A DNA stretch of 64,000 bases from Microbacterium enclense (GTDB lineage Bacteria > Actinomycetota > Actinomycetes > Actinomycetales > Microbacteriaceae), in contig CP116226.1 of NCBI GenBank assembly GCA_038182865.1, forward strand, positions 1,054,001 to 1,118,000, read 5' to 3'. Within the stretch, counting starts at the first letter, position 1. Every line of letters starts with the position of its first letter. This document shows positions 42,760 to 51,859 of this stretch, one piece after another. The notes beneath the pieces are model-generated. The model ran no database searches. It was not told the origin of the DNA and was given only the letters and a program-made list of their open reading frames with translations. The position numbers and the translations under genes are program-made.

Positions 42760-43653
42760 TCAGTCCTGAGACACGCTCGGCGCGAGGGGCTGGAGGCTCG
42801 GGTGGCGGGAGACGGCCTCCGGGCCGTGCGTCATCAGCACGGTGATGAGGGCCGTCTCGGGGATTGCCGGACCGCTCAGCAGCAGGGGCGACGTCGAGTC
42901 GAACTGACACACGAGCGACCATCTGTCGACCTCGGGGAACACGGCCGTCATCGCGGAGAAGAAGAAGCTGAGCCACTGACCGTTGACGTTGCAGACCAGA
43001 CGCTGATTCGACACGAGCAGACGGACGGTCTGCTGCTCACGCCACTGCGTTTGAGCGGCGGCCTCCGCGGCAGATCGACGAGCGGCGTTGCCGGCCGCCG
43101 TCATCGCCACTCCGGCCGCGACGAAAAGCGGGTGGCCGAAGAAGAATCCGCCGGAGGTCGTGTACGTCGTGTCCTGCCCGTAGTAGCGGGCGTACTGGGC
43201 GGACGTGTCGAAGAAGAAGGTCTCACCGGGCTGCGGGACAACGTCCCATACCGCGATCGACGCAGGGACCTCGCGGCGCTCGAGGGTCAGCCGGAGCTGT
43301 CCGGCACGATGCCACGCCTGCGCGTACGCGGCGTCGCGGGCCTGCGCCTGCTGCTCCGTGCGCGTGAACCGGCCCCTCGCCCACCGCCGACGACGGTGCG
43401 CCGCGGCCAGGACGCGGATGACACCCACGACGAGGAACACCGCGGCTACGGCGGCCACCAGATATGCCAGACCCAACAGGGCGAGGCCCGCCACACCGAT
43501 CCCGACCGCGGACTCGTCGCCCCGCGTGGCATTGATCATCGCCGAACCCGCGAGCCCCAACCCGAAGAATCCGCCGACGCCGATGACGAGAGGCAGCACC
43601 CACGGCAGCTGGCGCCGAACTCCCTCCGGAAGACGTGTCCGTCGATCCCCCAC
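42760..43653 (-). CDS. Membrane protein of unknown function
   Basis: This roughly 297-residue protein has two N-terminal helices (LPWVLPLVIGVGGFFGLGLAG and GIGVAGLALLGLAYLVAAVAAV) and a large C-terminal part with VPQPGETFFFDTSAQYARYY, SAAEAAAQTQWREQQTVRLLV and LVCNVNGQWLSFFFSAM. I choose the GTG at 43653 because GGAGG lies about 8 nt upstream; ATG codons at 43668 and 43683 are alternatives. No homologue is recognised. Confidence 0.65.
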   Translation of the reverse strand: MGDRRTRLPEGVRRQLPWVLPLVIGVGGFFGLGLAGSAMINATRGDESAVGIGVAGLALLGLAYLVAAVAAVFLVVGVIRVLAAAHRRRRWARGRFTRTEQQAQARDAAYAQAWHRAGQLRLTLERREVPASIAVWDVVPQPGETFFFDTSAQYARYYGQDTTYTTSGGFFFGHPLFVAAGVAMTAAGNAARRSAAEAAAQTQWREQQTVRLLVSNQRLVCNVNGQWLSFFFSAMTAVFPEVDRWSLVCQFDSTSPLLLSGPAIPETALITVLMTHGPEAVSRHPSLQPLAPSVSQD

Positions 43654-43814
43654 GCGCTCCTCCTCCATCCACGGCCGCGCCATCGGCGCGTGCGCTCGAA
43701 ACTACTCCCCCACCACCGACACGTACTCGGGCCCGGGGTCCGTCGAGTCGGGGTGACGCCCATCCGCGGTCGCGGAGGGCCCGGCATCCCGATCGTGCCG
43801 GCGCCGCGTGCAGC

Positions 43815-44195
43815 TCAGACCTGCGCGCTGACCAGTACTCCGCGCCTCTGCAGGCCGGCTTCGACCTGGGCGATCGCATCCTTGTAGGCGTTGTGGAGCT
43901 TCACCTGCTCGAGGCCGTCGTCGTTTCCCCCGGCCGGTTGAAAGATCGGCCGGTGCAGGTCGACCTGCACGGTGCCGCCGAGGTCGCTGAACTTCACGTC
44001 GAGCACCTCGCGGAGGTCGTCATTGGGGCCACGGAGGCCGAGGAACATGGTCTTCGTGATGCTGCCGTGCGTCGCCTTCCAGTGGTCACGCTCCTGCGTG
44101 ACGGTGAAGCCGGCCTCCTCCAAAGCGCCCCGGGTGGCCTCCTGGGCCGGAGCGAGGTCGCCCGTGACGACGAACTGGAAGGTGAAGAGGGCCAT
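43815..44195 (-). CDS. Hypothetical cytoplasmic protein
   Basis: This 126-residue protein has no recognised family. It looks like an alpha/beta domain: MALFTFQFVVTGDLAPAQEA, TRGALEEAGFTVTQERDHWK, DVKFSDLGGTVQVDLHRP. Its first strand and helix resemble a ferredoxin-like or ACT-type fold, but that is only a pattern impression. AAAGG lies about 9 nt before the ATG, and TAGGCT further upstream is a possible -10. It is divergent from purL. Confidence 0.7.
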   Translation of the reverse strand: MALFTFQFVVTGDLAPAQEATRGALEEAGFTVTQERDHWKATHGSITKTMFLGLRGPNDDLREVLDVKFSDLGGTVQVDLHRPIFQPAGGNDDGLEQVKLHNAYKDAIAQVEAGLQRRGVLVSAQV

Positions 44196-44485
44196 GGCAC
44201 GCCTTTCGGTCCCGTTCCGATCAGCCTAGGGTTCCGCACGCACGGAACGGGAGGAAATCCGTTCCCTCCGTCGCACAGGACTGCCCATCGAGGCTGCACG
44301 CACGGACCGGCCTCCGGAGTTCTCGCGCGCACCGCCGTGCGAGCGGCATCCCCGTCGCGGTTCCACCCCTCGATTCCGCCGCATGGTCGGGGGCTGCCGG
44401 GGCGTACCGACGTCGCCCGGGCATGTCGGCCCACCCAACTAGACTGATCCCCGTCCGGCCCCCGCGATTCTTGGAGCTCAGCCGC

Positions 44486-46837
44486 GTGACCACCTCACCC
44501 GAATCCGCCGCCCCCGCCGCCCGTACGGCTCTTGCCGACACGGTCGAGAACGCGATCGCGACGCCCGAGAAAGACCAGCCCTACGGCGCCCTCGGCCTGA
44601 AGGCCGACGAGTACGCCCAGATCCGCGAGATCCTCGGCCGCCGCCCCACGAGCGGCGAGCTGGCGATGTACTCGGTCATGTGGAGCGAGCACTGCTCCTA
44701 CAAGTCGAGCAAGATCTACCTCCGTCAGTTCGGCCAGAAGGTCAGCGACGAGATGAAGACGCGCCTCATGGTGGGCATGGGCCAGAACGCCGGCGTCGTC
44801 GACGTGGGCGAAGGCTGGGCCGTCACCTTCAAGGTCGAATCGCACAACCACCCCAGCTACATCGAGCCCTTCCAGGGCGCGGCCACCGGCGTCGGCGGCA
44901 TCGTCCGCGACATCATCTCGATGGGCGCCCGCCCGGTCGCGGTCATGGACCAGCTGCGCTTCGGCGCGATCGACCACCCCGACACCCCGCGCGTCGTGCA
45001 CGGCGTCACCAGCGGCATCTCGTTCTACGGCAACTGCCTGGGCCTGCCGAACATCGGCGGCGAGACCGTGTTCGACGCGGTCTACCAGGGCAACCCGCTC
45101 GTCAACGCCCTCGCCGTCGGCGTCATGCGCCACGAAGACATCAAGCTCGCCAACGCTACGGGCGTCGGCAACAAGGTCGTGCTGTTCGGTGCCCGCACGG
45201 GCGGCGACGGCATCGGCGGCGCGAGCATCCTGGCATCCGACACCTTCGCCGACGGCGGACCCACCAAGCGCCCCGCGGTGCAGGTGGGCGACCCGTTCGC
45301 CGAGAAGGTGCTCATCGAGTGCTGCCTCGAGCTCTACCGCGACGACCTCGTCGAGGCCATCCAAGACCTCGGGGCCGCGGGCATCTCGTGCGCCACGAGC
45401 GAGCTCGCCGCCAACGGCGACAGCGGTATGAAGGTCGAGCTCTCGAAGGTGCTGCTGCGCGACCCGTCGCTCACGCCCGAAGAGATCCTCATGTCGGAGT
45501 CGCAGGAGCGCATGATGGCGATCGTCGCGCCCGAGAAGCTCGACGCGTTCCTCGCCGTCGTCGGCAAGTGGGACGTCGAGACCAGCGTGCTCGGCGAGGT
45601 CACCGGAGACGGCCGCCTCGTCATCGACTGGTACGGCGAGCGCATCGTCGACGTCGACCCCTCCACCGTCGCGGTCGACGGCCCCGTCTACGAGCGTCCC
45701 GTCGCCTACCCGACGTGGATCGACGCGCTTCAGGCCGACTCCGCGACGAAACTGCCTCGCGCGACCGACAACGACGTGTTGCGCGAGCAGTTCACCACCC
45801 TCGTCGCGAGCCCCAACCTCGCCGACACCTCGTGGATCACCAACCAGTACGACTACTACGTGCTCGGCAACACCGCCCTGAGCTTCCCCGACGACGCCGG
45901 CATGATCCGCGTCGACGAGGAGACCGGTCTCGGCTTCGCGATCGCCACCGACTGCAACGGCCGCTACAACCAGCTCGACCCCTACAACGGCGCGAAGCTG
46001 GCCCTGGCCGAGGCCTACCGCAACGTCGCCGTCACGGGCGCCGTCCCCACCGCTGTCACCGATTGCCTCAACTTCGGCAGCCCCGAGAACCCCGAGGTCA
46101 TGTGGCAGTTCAGCCAGGCCGTCGAGGGTCTGAGCGACGGATGCCTCGAGCTCGGCATCCCGGTCACGGGCGGCAACGTCTCGTTCTACAACCAGACCGG
46201 CGACCAGCCGATCCACCCGACCCCGGTCGTGGGTGTTCTGGGCATCATCGATGACGTCGCGGCCCGCATCCCCAGCGGATGGCAGGATGCCGGCGAGAAC
46301 CTCTACCTCCTCGGTGTCACCGCCGACGAGCTCGACGGCTCGCAGTGGGCCGGCACCATCCACGACCACCTCGGCGGCCGCCCGCCGAAGGTCGATCTCG
46401 CGCAGGAGCGCAAGCTCGCCGAGCTGCTGCAGGCAGCCGGCTCGCAGTCGCTCGTCTCGAGCGCGCACGACCTGTCGTCGGGCGGTCTCGCGCAGGCCCT
46501 CGCCGAAGGCGTCATGCGCTTCGGTGTCGGCGCGCGCGTCTGGCTCACCGAGCTGATGGAGCGTGACGGCGTGGATGCCACGGCCGCCCTGTTCAGCGAG
46601 TCCACCGGCCGCGTGCTGGTGAGCGTCCCCCGCGAGGAAGACGTGAAGTTCCGGGGCCTCTGCGACGGCCGCGGCTACCCGGTGCTGCGCATCGGCGTGA
46701 CCGACGTCGAGCCGGGCACCGAGGCATCCCTCGAGATCCAGGACGTGTTCACCGTGCCCGTGTCCGAGCTGCGCCGCCTGTCGAACGACACGCTTCCCGC
46801 CGTCTTCGGTCCCACGGTCGCGGAGCCCGTGGCCTGA
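44486..46837 (+). CDS. purL: Phosphoribosylformylglycinamidine synthase subunit PurL
   Basis: This 783-residue enzyme carries out the fourth step of purine synthesis, converting FGAR to FGAM with ammonia delivered from PurQ. It has MWSEHCSYKSSKIYLRQFG near the start, FKVESHNHPSYIEPFQGAATG, FGARTGGDGIGGASILASD and EVTGDGRLVIDWYGERIVDV, all family landmarks. The length matches the small PurL that works with separate PurS and PurQ. The GTG start follows GGAG. TAGACT near 44439 is a likely -10. purQ and purS are not within the window next to it. Confidence 0.96.
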   Translation: MTTSPESAAPAARTALADTVENAIATPEKDQPYGALGLKADEYAQIREILGRRPTSGELAMYSVMWSEHCSYKSSKIYLRQFGQKVSDEMKTRLMVGMGQNAGVVDVGEGWAVTFKVESHNHPSYIEPFQGAATGVGGIVRDIISMGARPVAVMDQLRFGAIDHPDTPRVVHGVTSGISFYGNCLGLPNIGGETVFDAVYQGNPLVNALAVGVMRHEDIKLANATGVGNKVVLFGARTGGDGIGGASILASDTFADGGPTKRPAVQVGDPFAEKVLIECCLELYRDDLVEAIQDLGAAGISCATSELAANGDSGMKVELSKVLLRDPSLTPEEILMSESQERMMAIVAPEKLDAFLAVVGKWDVETSVLGEVTGDGRLVIDWYGERIVDVDPSTVAVDGPVYERPVAYPTWIDALQADSATKLPRATDNDVLREQFTTLVASPNLADTSWITNQYDYYVLGNTALSFPDDAGMIRVDEETGLGFAIATDCNGRYNQLDPYNGAKLALAEAYRNVAVTGAVPTAVTDCLNFGSPENPEVMWQFSQAVEGLSDGCLELGIPVTGGNVSFYNQTGDQPIHPTPVVGVLGIIDDVAARIPSGWQDAGENLYLLGVTADELDGSQWAGTIHDHLGGRPPKVDLAQERKLAELLQAAGSQSLVSSAHDLSSGGLAQALAEGVMRFGVGARVWLTELMERDGVDATAALFSESTGRVLVSVPREEDVKFRGLCDGRGYPVLRIGVTDVEPGTEASLEIQDVFTVPVSELRRLSNDTLPAVFGPTVAEPVA

Positions 46838-46872
46838 CCCACCCCGCCCACCCCGAGCCGAGAGGAGACGCG

Positions 46873-47007
46873 GTGACGAACGACGACGACATGTCCGTGT
46901 TCGACGAGAAGCGGCAGCGCCGCGTGAAGATCACCGCGTGGGTGGTCATCGCCGCGCTGGTGCTCACCGGCGGTGGCGCGACCGTTCTGACGCTGATCTT
47001 CGGCTGA
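46873..47007 (+). CDS. Small membrane protein after purL (44 aa)
   Basis: A 44-codon frame starting at GTG reads VTNDDDMSVFDEKRQRRVK and then one membrane helix ITAWVVIAALVLTGGGATVL. The ribosome site AGAGGAG is strong. It lies 35 bp after purL on the same strand, so it is probably co-transcribed. Small proteins of this acid-basic-helix type are common downstream genes in Microbacteriaceae, function unknown. Confidence 0.7.
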   Translation: MTNDDDMSVFDEKRQRRVKITAWVVIAALVLTGGGATVLTLIFG

Positions 47008-47034
47008 CCCCGCGGGTCCCGGGCCGCCGGAGCC

Positions 47035-47650
47035 GGCTGGCGCCCCGTGCGCGCGGCTGCGGCCACCCGCCGGGGGCGCGGACGCGTTCACAGAATCGGA
47101 AAGCGGCAACAGATCCGGATAAAAAGCCGGATTACCTCCGAATCTGTTGCCCATTTCCGGATCCGCGCGCACGGCACGCGGTCCCACAGCACGGAGCCCA
47201 CAGCACCCGCGGAGCTCGCAGCCGTCCCGGGCGCGCGGAGCGCGGAACCGGCAGGCGCCCCGTGCGCGCGGCTGCGGCCACCCGCCGGGGGCGCGGACGC
47301 GTTCACAGAATCGGAAAGCGGTAACAGATCCGGATGAAAAGCCGGATTCCCTCCGAATCTGTTACCCATCTCCGGATCCGCGCGCACGGCACGCGGTCCC
47401 ACAGCACGGAGCCCACAGCACCCGCGGAGCTCGCCGGCGCCCCATGCACGCGGAGCCCGGAGCCGGCAGGCGCCCCGTGCGCGCGGCTGCGGCCACCCGC
47501 CGGGGGCGCGGACGCGTTCGCAGAATCGGAAAGCGGCAACAGATCCGGATGAAAAGCCGGATTCCCTCCGAATCTGTTGCCCATCTCCGGATCCGCGCGC
47601 ACGGCACGCGGTCCCACAGCACGGAGCCCACAGCACCCGGGCACGCCAAC
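47035..47650. repeat. Tandem 215-bp repeat (3 units) containing family A hairpins
   Basis: Three units start at 47035, 47250 and 47465, a period of exactly 215 bp; the third diverges after about 175 bp. Each contains a hairpin with arms GGCAACAGAT / ATCTGTTGCC (47105-47151, 47320-47366, 47535-47581). Unit 2 has GGTAACAGAT paired with ATCTGTTACC, so both arms changed together. Together with 47651-47891 this fills the 884-bp gap 47008-47891, in which no gene is credible. Confidence 0.9.
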
Positions 47651-47730
47651 GCGCGGCCCCCAGCGCTCGCACACCAGCACGCGGTCCCACAGCACGCGAC
47701 CCCCAGCACGCGCACCCCGGCGCCCTCGCA

Positions 47731-47800
47731 CCCGCCCGCACCCGTGCGCACCCGCGAGCACCCGCGAGCACCCGCGAGCACTCGCGAGCACCCGCACGAC
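47731..47800. repeat. 10-bp tandem repeat (about 7 units)
   Basis: Units of CCCGCGAGCA and close variants run in register from 47731 to 47800, just after the 215-bp repeats and upstream of the first paralogous unknown gene. Confidence 0.7.
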
Positions 47801-47891
47801 GGCACCCGGCGAGCCGCCCCGGTCGGTCGCGGCCTGCGGATTCCGGCTCGACGCCCCGCACCATGTCGGATCCCCGACGTAGCATGGGGAT

Positions 47892-48830
47892 GTGGAACCG
47901 CTGATGGCCCTGCTGGTCGACTGGTGGTGGATCGGGCCCGCCGCGGCTGGCGCCGGAACAGTCGGCTGGATCGGCGTGCGCCGCACCCGGCAGCGCGCGC
48001 TCCCCGCGGGCACCACGACTACGACCGACCGCGCCGCCCGCGCGTGGGCATCCCGCCCGATGAGCAAGGCCGCTGCGCGCCGCCTCGAACTCGACGCCGC
48101 CCAGCTCGACCTCCTCACCGCCCGCCAGGCCATCACGCGAGGTCGAGCAGACGTCAAGATCGCCGACGCCGAGGTCGTCCGCGCGCAGGCGGAGCGGGCG
48201 GCATCCCGAGGCTCTTCCGAAGCCGTGTCGGCCGCACGCGCGCGGCTCGTCGCCGCACAGCACGCTCTGCGCGCCTCTTCGGCGGAGATGCGCGCGCGCC
48301 GCGCGGCGGTCAAGGCCGCCCAGGCGATGCTCCCCGCGATCCGTTCGGGCAGCGCCCCGCTCCCGGTCGAGCGACTGCTCGCCGAGCACGACGCAGTGCT
48401 CGCGCGGTGGATGGCATACGAGACCGACCCCGCCCTCGCGATCGACTACCCCGCGATGTCGGACTCGCGTTCGCCGCTGCTGGCCGAGTTCCTCCGGGCG
48501 CATGAGCGTGCCCAATGGCTGCGCCCGACGTCCGCGCAGACCCGCCTCGAACCCGCGGACTTCCTCGCCTATCGTGACGCCGTCCGCCGCACGGTGAACG
48601 CGTTCGAGCACGCTGAGCGGGTGGCGCGGCACGGCGAGAAAACCCCACCACCGGCCTTCGGCGGCACAGACGATTGGGGCCGTGTCGCCTCCGACCTCGC
48701 CGAGACGGCGCAGCGCGCTCTCGCGCGATCGATGGAGTCGATGGGGCGCGCCGCCGCCCGCAATTGGAATGAACGCAGCGCGAAGCGCGCCAAGAAGAAT
48801 CCGGATGCCACGGACCGCGATCCGCGATAG
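47892..48830 (+). CDS. Uncharacterised membrane-anchored protein, paralogue 1
   Basis: This 312-residue protein begins with one membrane helix (LLVDWWWIGPAAAGAGTVGWIGV) and continues with a long helical region rich in Ala/Arg (PMSKAAARRLELDAAQLDLL, SAARARLVAAQHALRASSAE). A block RWMAYETDPALAIDYPAMSD near 175 is shared with the next gene (RWLEYELDAGKLITYPAMSD), as are LRAHERAQWLRP and YRDAVRRTVNAFEHAER. The C-terminus is very basic. The GTG start follows TAGCAT by 6 nt, the same as its paralogue. Function unknown. Confidence 0.75.
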   Translation: MEPLMALLVDWWWIGPAAAGAGTVGWIGVRRTRQRALPAGTTTTTDRAARAWASRPMSKAAARRLELDAAQLDLLTARQAITRGRADVKIADAEVVRAQAERAASRGSSEAVSAARARLVAAQHALRASSAEMRARRAAVKAAQAMLPAIRSGSAPLPVERLLAEHDAVLARWMAYETDPALAIDYPAMSDSRSPLLAEFLRAHERAQWLRPTSAQTRLEPADFLAYRDAVRRTVNAFEHAERVARHGEKTPPPAFGGTDDWGRVASDLAETAQRALARSMESMGRAAARNWNERSAKRAKKNPDATDRDPR

Positions 48831-48888
48831 ACGCGGTGCCGATCCCGCCGACCGGTTTCGTCACCGCCGACCGGCGTAGCATGACGCC

Positions 48889-49617
48889 GTGCACGACTTC
48901 TGGAGCTTCGCGGGCGCCTACTGGTGGCTCGTCTTCCCCCTCTTCGGCATGACGATGGGGGCGGTCAACGCGCGCATCAAGCGCCGCGAGATGCAGGCCC
49001 GTCGGCGCCACCGCGAGCAGCTCGAGATGATCCGCGCGCAGGGCGGTGCTGCCGCCGCTCCGATCGCGGCGGCGAACCTCGAGACCGACGACCAGCAACG
49101 CCTCGTCACCGCCCAGGATGCCGTCACCCACCGGTGGCTCGAGTACGAGCTCGACGCGGGGAAACTCATCACCTACCCCGCGATGAGCGACGGTCGCCAG
49201 CCGCTGACGGCGGCGTTCCTGCGCGCGAAGAAGGTCGCCGACAACCTGCGTCCCCGCGACGGCGAGTCGCTCACGCCCGAGCGCCTGAAGGACTACCGCG
49301 AGGCGGTCACCGACTACGAGGTCGCCTTCGACGTCGCAGAGCGCGACGCCCGTCGCGTGAAGGATGCGGCCTTCACCCCCGAGGAGCGCAAGCGCCTCGA
49401 CACCGCGAAGCAGCTGCTCACCGTCGCAACCGACCAGGCCGCCACCCCGAACGAGCGCCAGCTCGCGTACAAGCGCGTCCGCGAGGAACTCGACGGGCTG
49501 ATCTGGCTCTCGGACGACGCGGTCGACGAGCTCGAGAAGAAGGTCGCGCTCGAGTTGCCGCGCGGCGCAGGCCCGTCTGCGCGCGGCCCGGTCGCCCCAC
49601 CCGAGCCTGCGACCTGA
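48889..49617 (+). CDS. Uncharacterised membrane-anchored protein, paralogue 2
   Basis: This 242-residue protein shares its core with the preceding gene. It has an N-terminal helix FWSFAGAYWWLVFPLFGMTM, a basic helical linker, the shared ITYPAMSDGRQPLTAAFLRA block, and a C-terminal half with LKDYREAVTDYEVAFDVAERDARRVKDAA and a Pro-rich tail. The GTG start follows TAGCAT by 6 nt. The pair looks like a tandem duplication whose linker lengths have diverged. It may act at the cytoplasmic membrane face. Confidence 0.75.
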   Translation: MHDFWSFAGAYWWLVFPLFGMTMGAVNARIKRREMQARRRHREQLEMIRAQGGAAAAPIAAANLETDDQQRLVTAQDAVTHRWLEYELDAGKLITYPAMSDGRQPLTAAFLRAKKVADNLRPRDGESLTPERLKDYREAVTDYEVAFDVAERDARRVKDAAFTPEERKRLDTAKQLLTVATDQAATPNERQLAYKRVREELDGLIWLSDDAVDELEKKVALELPRGAGPSARGPVAPPEPAT

Positions 49618-49713
49618 CGCGCGCCGCGCCCGCATCTCGGAGTTCTCAGCGGATCCCGCAGATCTCGCGGCGGATTCTCCGACGAACGCGCCCTTCTGCG
49701 GGTTCCGGGCGCC

Positions 49714-49974
49714 TCAGCGCTTTCGACGGATCCGCACCGGTCCGCGCGCGGTGGTCACATCCACGACCTCGCCCTTCTGCGTCACCTCGACCTCGCCGAG
49801 ACCGACCAGCTCGTGCGCGGCGTCGCGCGCGGGCTGCATGAGGTCTCGCCACTGTTCGCCACCGACCGCACGGGCGGCCTCCGATGGACAGATCGTCTTG
49901 TCGGCGTCCCGCTCGGCCAAGAGTTCGCGGATGGATGCCACCAGCCGAGGATCCGCACCAGATGACGAGGCCAT
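49714..49974 (-). CDS. DUF3253 family protein
   Basis: This 86-residue protein has the DUF3253 pattern: ELLAERDADKTICPSEAARAVGGEQWRDLMQPARDAA and EVEVTQKGEVVDVTTARGPVRIRRKR. The domain looks like a small winged helix of unknown role; the basic end suits nucleic-acid contact. It converges with the paralogous pair and is divergent from the DUF2071 gene 47 bp away. Confidence 0.82.
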   Translation of the reverse strand: MASSSGADPRLVASIRELLAERDADKTICPSEAARAVGGEQWRDLMQPARDAAHELVGLGEVEVTQKGEVVDVTTARGPVRIRRKR

Positions 49975-50021
49975 GTGTCCAGTCTCCCTCCGCGGCGGGG
50001 CGTCGGGGTCAGAATGACCCC

Positions 50022-50753
50022 GTGGACACCGACCGCTCTGCACCCGATCTCCCGGGCCGCGCCGTCATCGCGCAGCGCTGGAACCGGGCCGTTTTCGTGC
50101 ACTGGCGCATCGATCCCGCCGAAGTCGCCCCGCTGCTGCCGCCGGGGACGCGGCCCGATGTGCACGACGGCACCGCGTGGGTGGGTCTCGTGCCCTTCGT
50201 GCTGAGCGAGTTCCGGTTCCTCCCGCTGCCCCCGGTCCCCCTCCTCGGGACGTTCACCGAGATCAACGTGCGCACGTACGCCATCGACGACGAGGGACGC
50301 CGCGGGGTGGTCTTTCGCACGCTCGAAGCCGAGCACCTCGCCCCGGTCCTGGCCGCGCGGGCGATGTTCGGCCTGCCCTACCGATGGGCGCGCGCGGGGG
50401 TACGCGCCGAGGGGCCGCGGATCGAGTTCCGGTCGCGGCGTGTCGGGGGCCGGCATCCGGGAACCCGCGTGCGAGCGACGCTCGGCGCCGAGAGGGTCGA
50501 CTCTCCGCTTTCACGCTTTCTCACCGCGCGCTGGGGATTCCACGAGCGTCACCTCGGGCGCACGATCTGGGCCGCGAACGAGCACGCACCCTGGCCCCTG
50601 GTCGACGCGGAGCTCGACGTGCTGGACGACCAGCTCGTGGCTGACGCCGGCTTCCCCCAGCTCACCGGCCGCATCCCCGACTCGGTGCTCGCGATGCCGG
50701 CGGGTCACCCCGGCTTCCTCACGCGGTTCACGGCAGCGCGCGCGCTGCGCTGA
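50022..50753 (+). CDS. DUF2071 (YqjF-like) family protein
   Basis: This 243-residue protein matches DUF2071/YqjF: AVFVHWRIDPAEVAPLLPPGTRPDVHDGTAWVGLVPF, TFTEINVRTYAIDDEGRRGV, and the C-terminal FLTARWGFHERHLGRTIWAANEHAPWPL. The fold is acetoacetate-decarboxylase-like, but no activity is established for the family. The GTG start follows CAGAAT by 6 nt. It converges on the betaine importer across an inverted repeat. Confidence 0.88.
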   Translation: MDTDRSAPDLPGRAVIAQRWNRAVFVHWRIDPAEVAPLLPPGTRPDVHDGTAWVGLVPFVLSEFRFLPLPPVPLLGTFTEINVRTYAIDDEGRRGVVFRTLEAEHLAPVLAARAMFGLPYRWARAGVRAEGPRIEFRSRRVGGRHPGTRVRATLGAERVDSPLSRFLTARWGFHERHLGRTIWAANEHAPWPLVDAELDVLDDQLVADAGFPQLTGRIPDSVLAMPAGHPGFLTRFTAARALR

Positions 50754-50786
50754 TGACGGGCGGCAGGGAACGTGAGGGGAGCCTCA

Positions 50787-50845
50787 CAGAATCGCGGCGT
50801 GCTCGGAGCCTTTCGGGAGGAAAGGGCGAGGAGGCGGCGATTCTG
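50787..50845. repeat. Nested inverted repeat (family E), likely bidirectional terminator
   Basis: CAGAATCGC (50787-50795) and GCGATTCTG (50837-50845) are perfect arms; CCTTTC-GGGAG-GAAAGG is a perfect inner hairpin. It lies between the converging DUF2071 and betaine-binding-protein genes. Confidence 0.75.
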
Positions 50846-50912
50846 CGACGAGCGACGGTCGCGACACTGACCGCGGCGGCGGCCGCCCGAGGGAGCCGCC
50901 GCCGCCGTCACA

Positions 50913-51815
50913 TCAGCGCTGCGTCGGGAACGCGCTCGGGTTCTGCTCGAGCCACGCCTGCACGGCCTCGGCTTCCTTGCCCTCGCCGTACTCGTTCACG
51001 ACGAGGTCTTCGAGCGAGCCGTACTGCTCGTCGTCGAGCTCGATGCCGGCGATGAGCTCGGCGGCATCCGGGTACTTTTCGGCGAAGCCGGAGGTGCCGA
51101 GGAAGTGCAGGGCCTCGGGCTTACCCATCAGACCCTGGGGGTCCTCGAGGTCCTTGACGTCGTACGCGTCGTTCGCCCAGAAGGGACGCCACAGGGTGAC
51201 GGCGATGTCCTTCTGCGCCGCGATGGCGTTGTCGAGCTCGGTGAGCATCGCCGCGGTCGACGATGTGACGAGTTCGAAGTCACCGTCGAGCCCGTAGCCG
51301 GGGAGCATGGTCTCCTGCGTCTGCTTCGTCAGGCCCGCCCCCGGCTCGATGCCGTAGATCCGTCCGTCGAAGCGCGCCGCGTTGGCTTTGAGATCCTCGA
51401 TCGAGTCGATGTCGACGTAGCTCGGCACCGCGATCGTGAGCTTGGCGTTGTCGTAGTACGAACCGAGGTCGTCGATCTTGTCGCCGTACGTCTTCATGTA
51501 GTCCGCGTGCGTCAGCTCGGGCCACGCCGACGGGTAGATATCGACGTCGCCCTGGGCGAGGCCCGCATAGAGCGGTCCCGCCTCGGTGAGGGTCTGCATC
51601 TCGACGTCGTAGCCGAGCTTGCCGAGCTGGTCCTCGAGCAGATAGGCGGTGCTCAGACCGTCGGTCCACGAGGGCAGGAAGCCGAGCGTGATCGTGCCCT
51701 TGCTGTCATCGGTGCCCGAGCCGCCTTCGGCCTGGTTGCCGCTCGCGCAGCCGGCGAGCGCGAGGGCGCCGACGGCGCCGAGAGCGAGGGCGCCGGTGAG
51801 GTGTCGCTTGTTCAT
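50913..51815 (-). CDS. Glycine betaine/choline-type binding lipoprotein (OpuAC-like)
   Basis: This 300-residue lipoprotein starts MNKRHLTGALALGAVGALAL and has the lipobox LAGC. The mature protein has the OpuAC layout: TLGFLPSWTDGLSTAYLLED near the start, VDIYPSAWPELTHADYMKTY, and the aromatic ligand-box region TLWRPFWANDAYDVKDLEDP, where family members bind quaternary amines through tryptophans. It is the third gene of the operon, separated from the permease by a strong hairpin. The system is expected to import an osmoprotectant. Confidence 0.9.
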   Translation of the reverse strand: MNKRHLTGALALGAVGALALAGCASGNQAEGGSGTDDSKGTITLGFLPSWTDGLSTAYLLEDQLGKLGYDVEMQTLTEAGPLYAGLAQGDVDIYPSAWPELTHADYMKTYGDKIDDLGSYYDNAKLTIAVPSYVDIDSIEDLKANAARFDGRIYGIEPGAGLTKQTQETMLPGYGLDGDFELVTSSTAAMLTELDNAIAAQKDIAVTLWRPFWANDAYDVKDLEDPQGLMGKPEALHFLGTSGFAEKYPDAAELIAGIELDDEQYGSLEDLVVNEYGEGKEAEAVQAWLEQNPSAFPTQR

Positions 51816-51859
51816 TGCTGTGATCTCTTCCTTTTCGTATGCGATTCCGTGGGTTACGT

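Noticed and set aside
47035..47650. CRISPR array
   Set aside because: The repeat unit is 215 bp with no spacers, and no cas genes are nearby.
47035..47880. Several 70-450-codon frames on both strands over the 215-bp repeats
   Set aside because: All are Arg/Pro/Ala low-complexity products of the tandem repeat, with no ribosome site or known domain.
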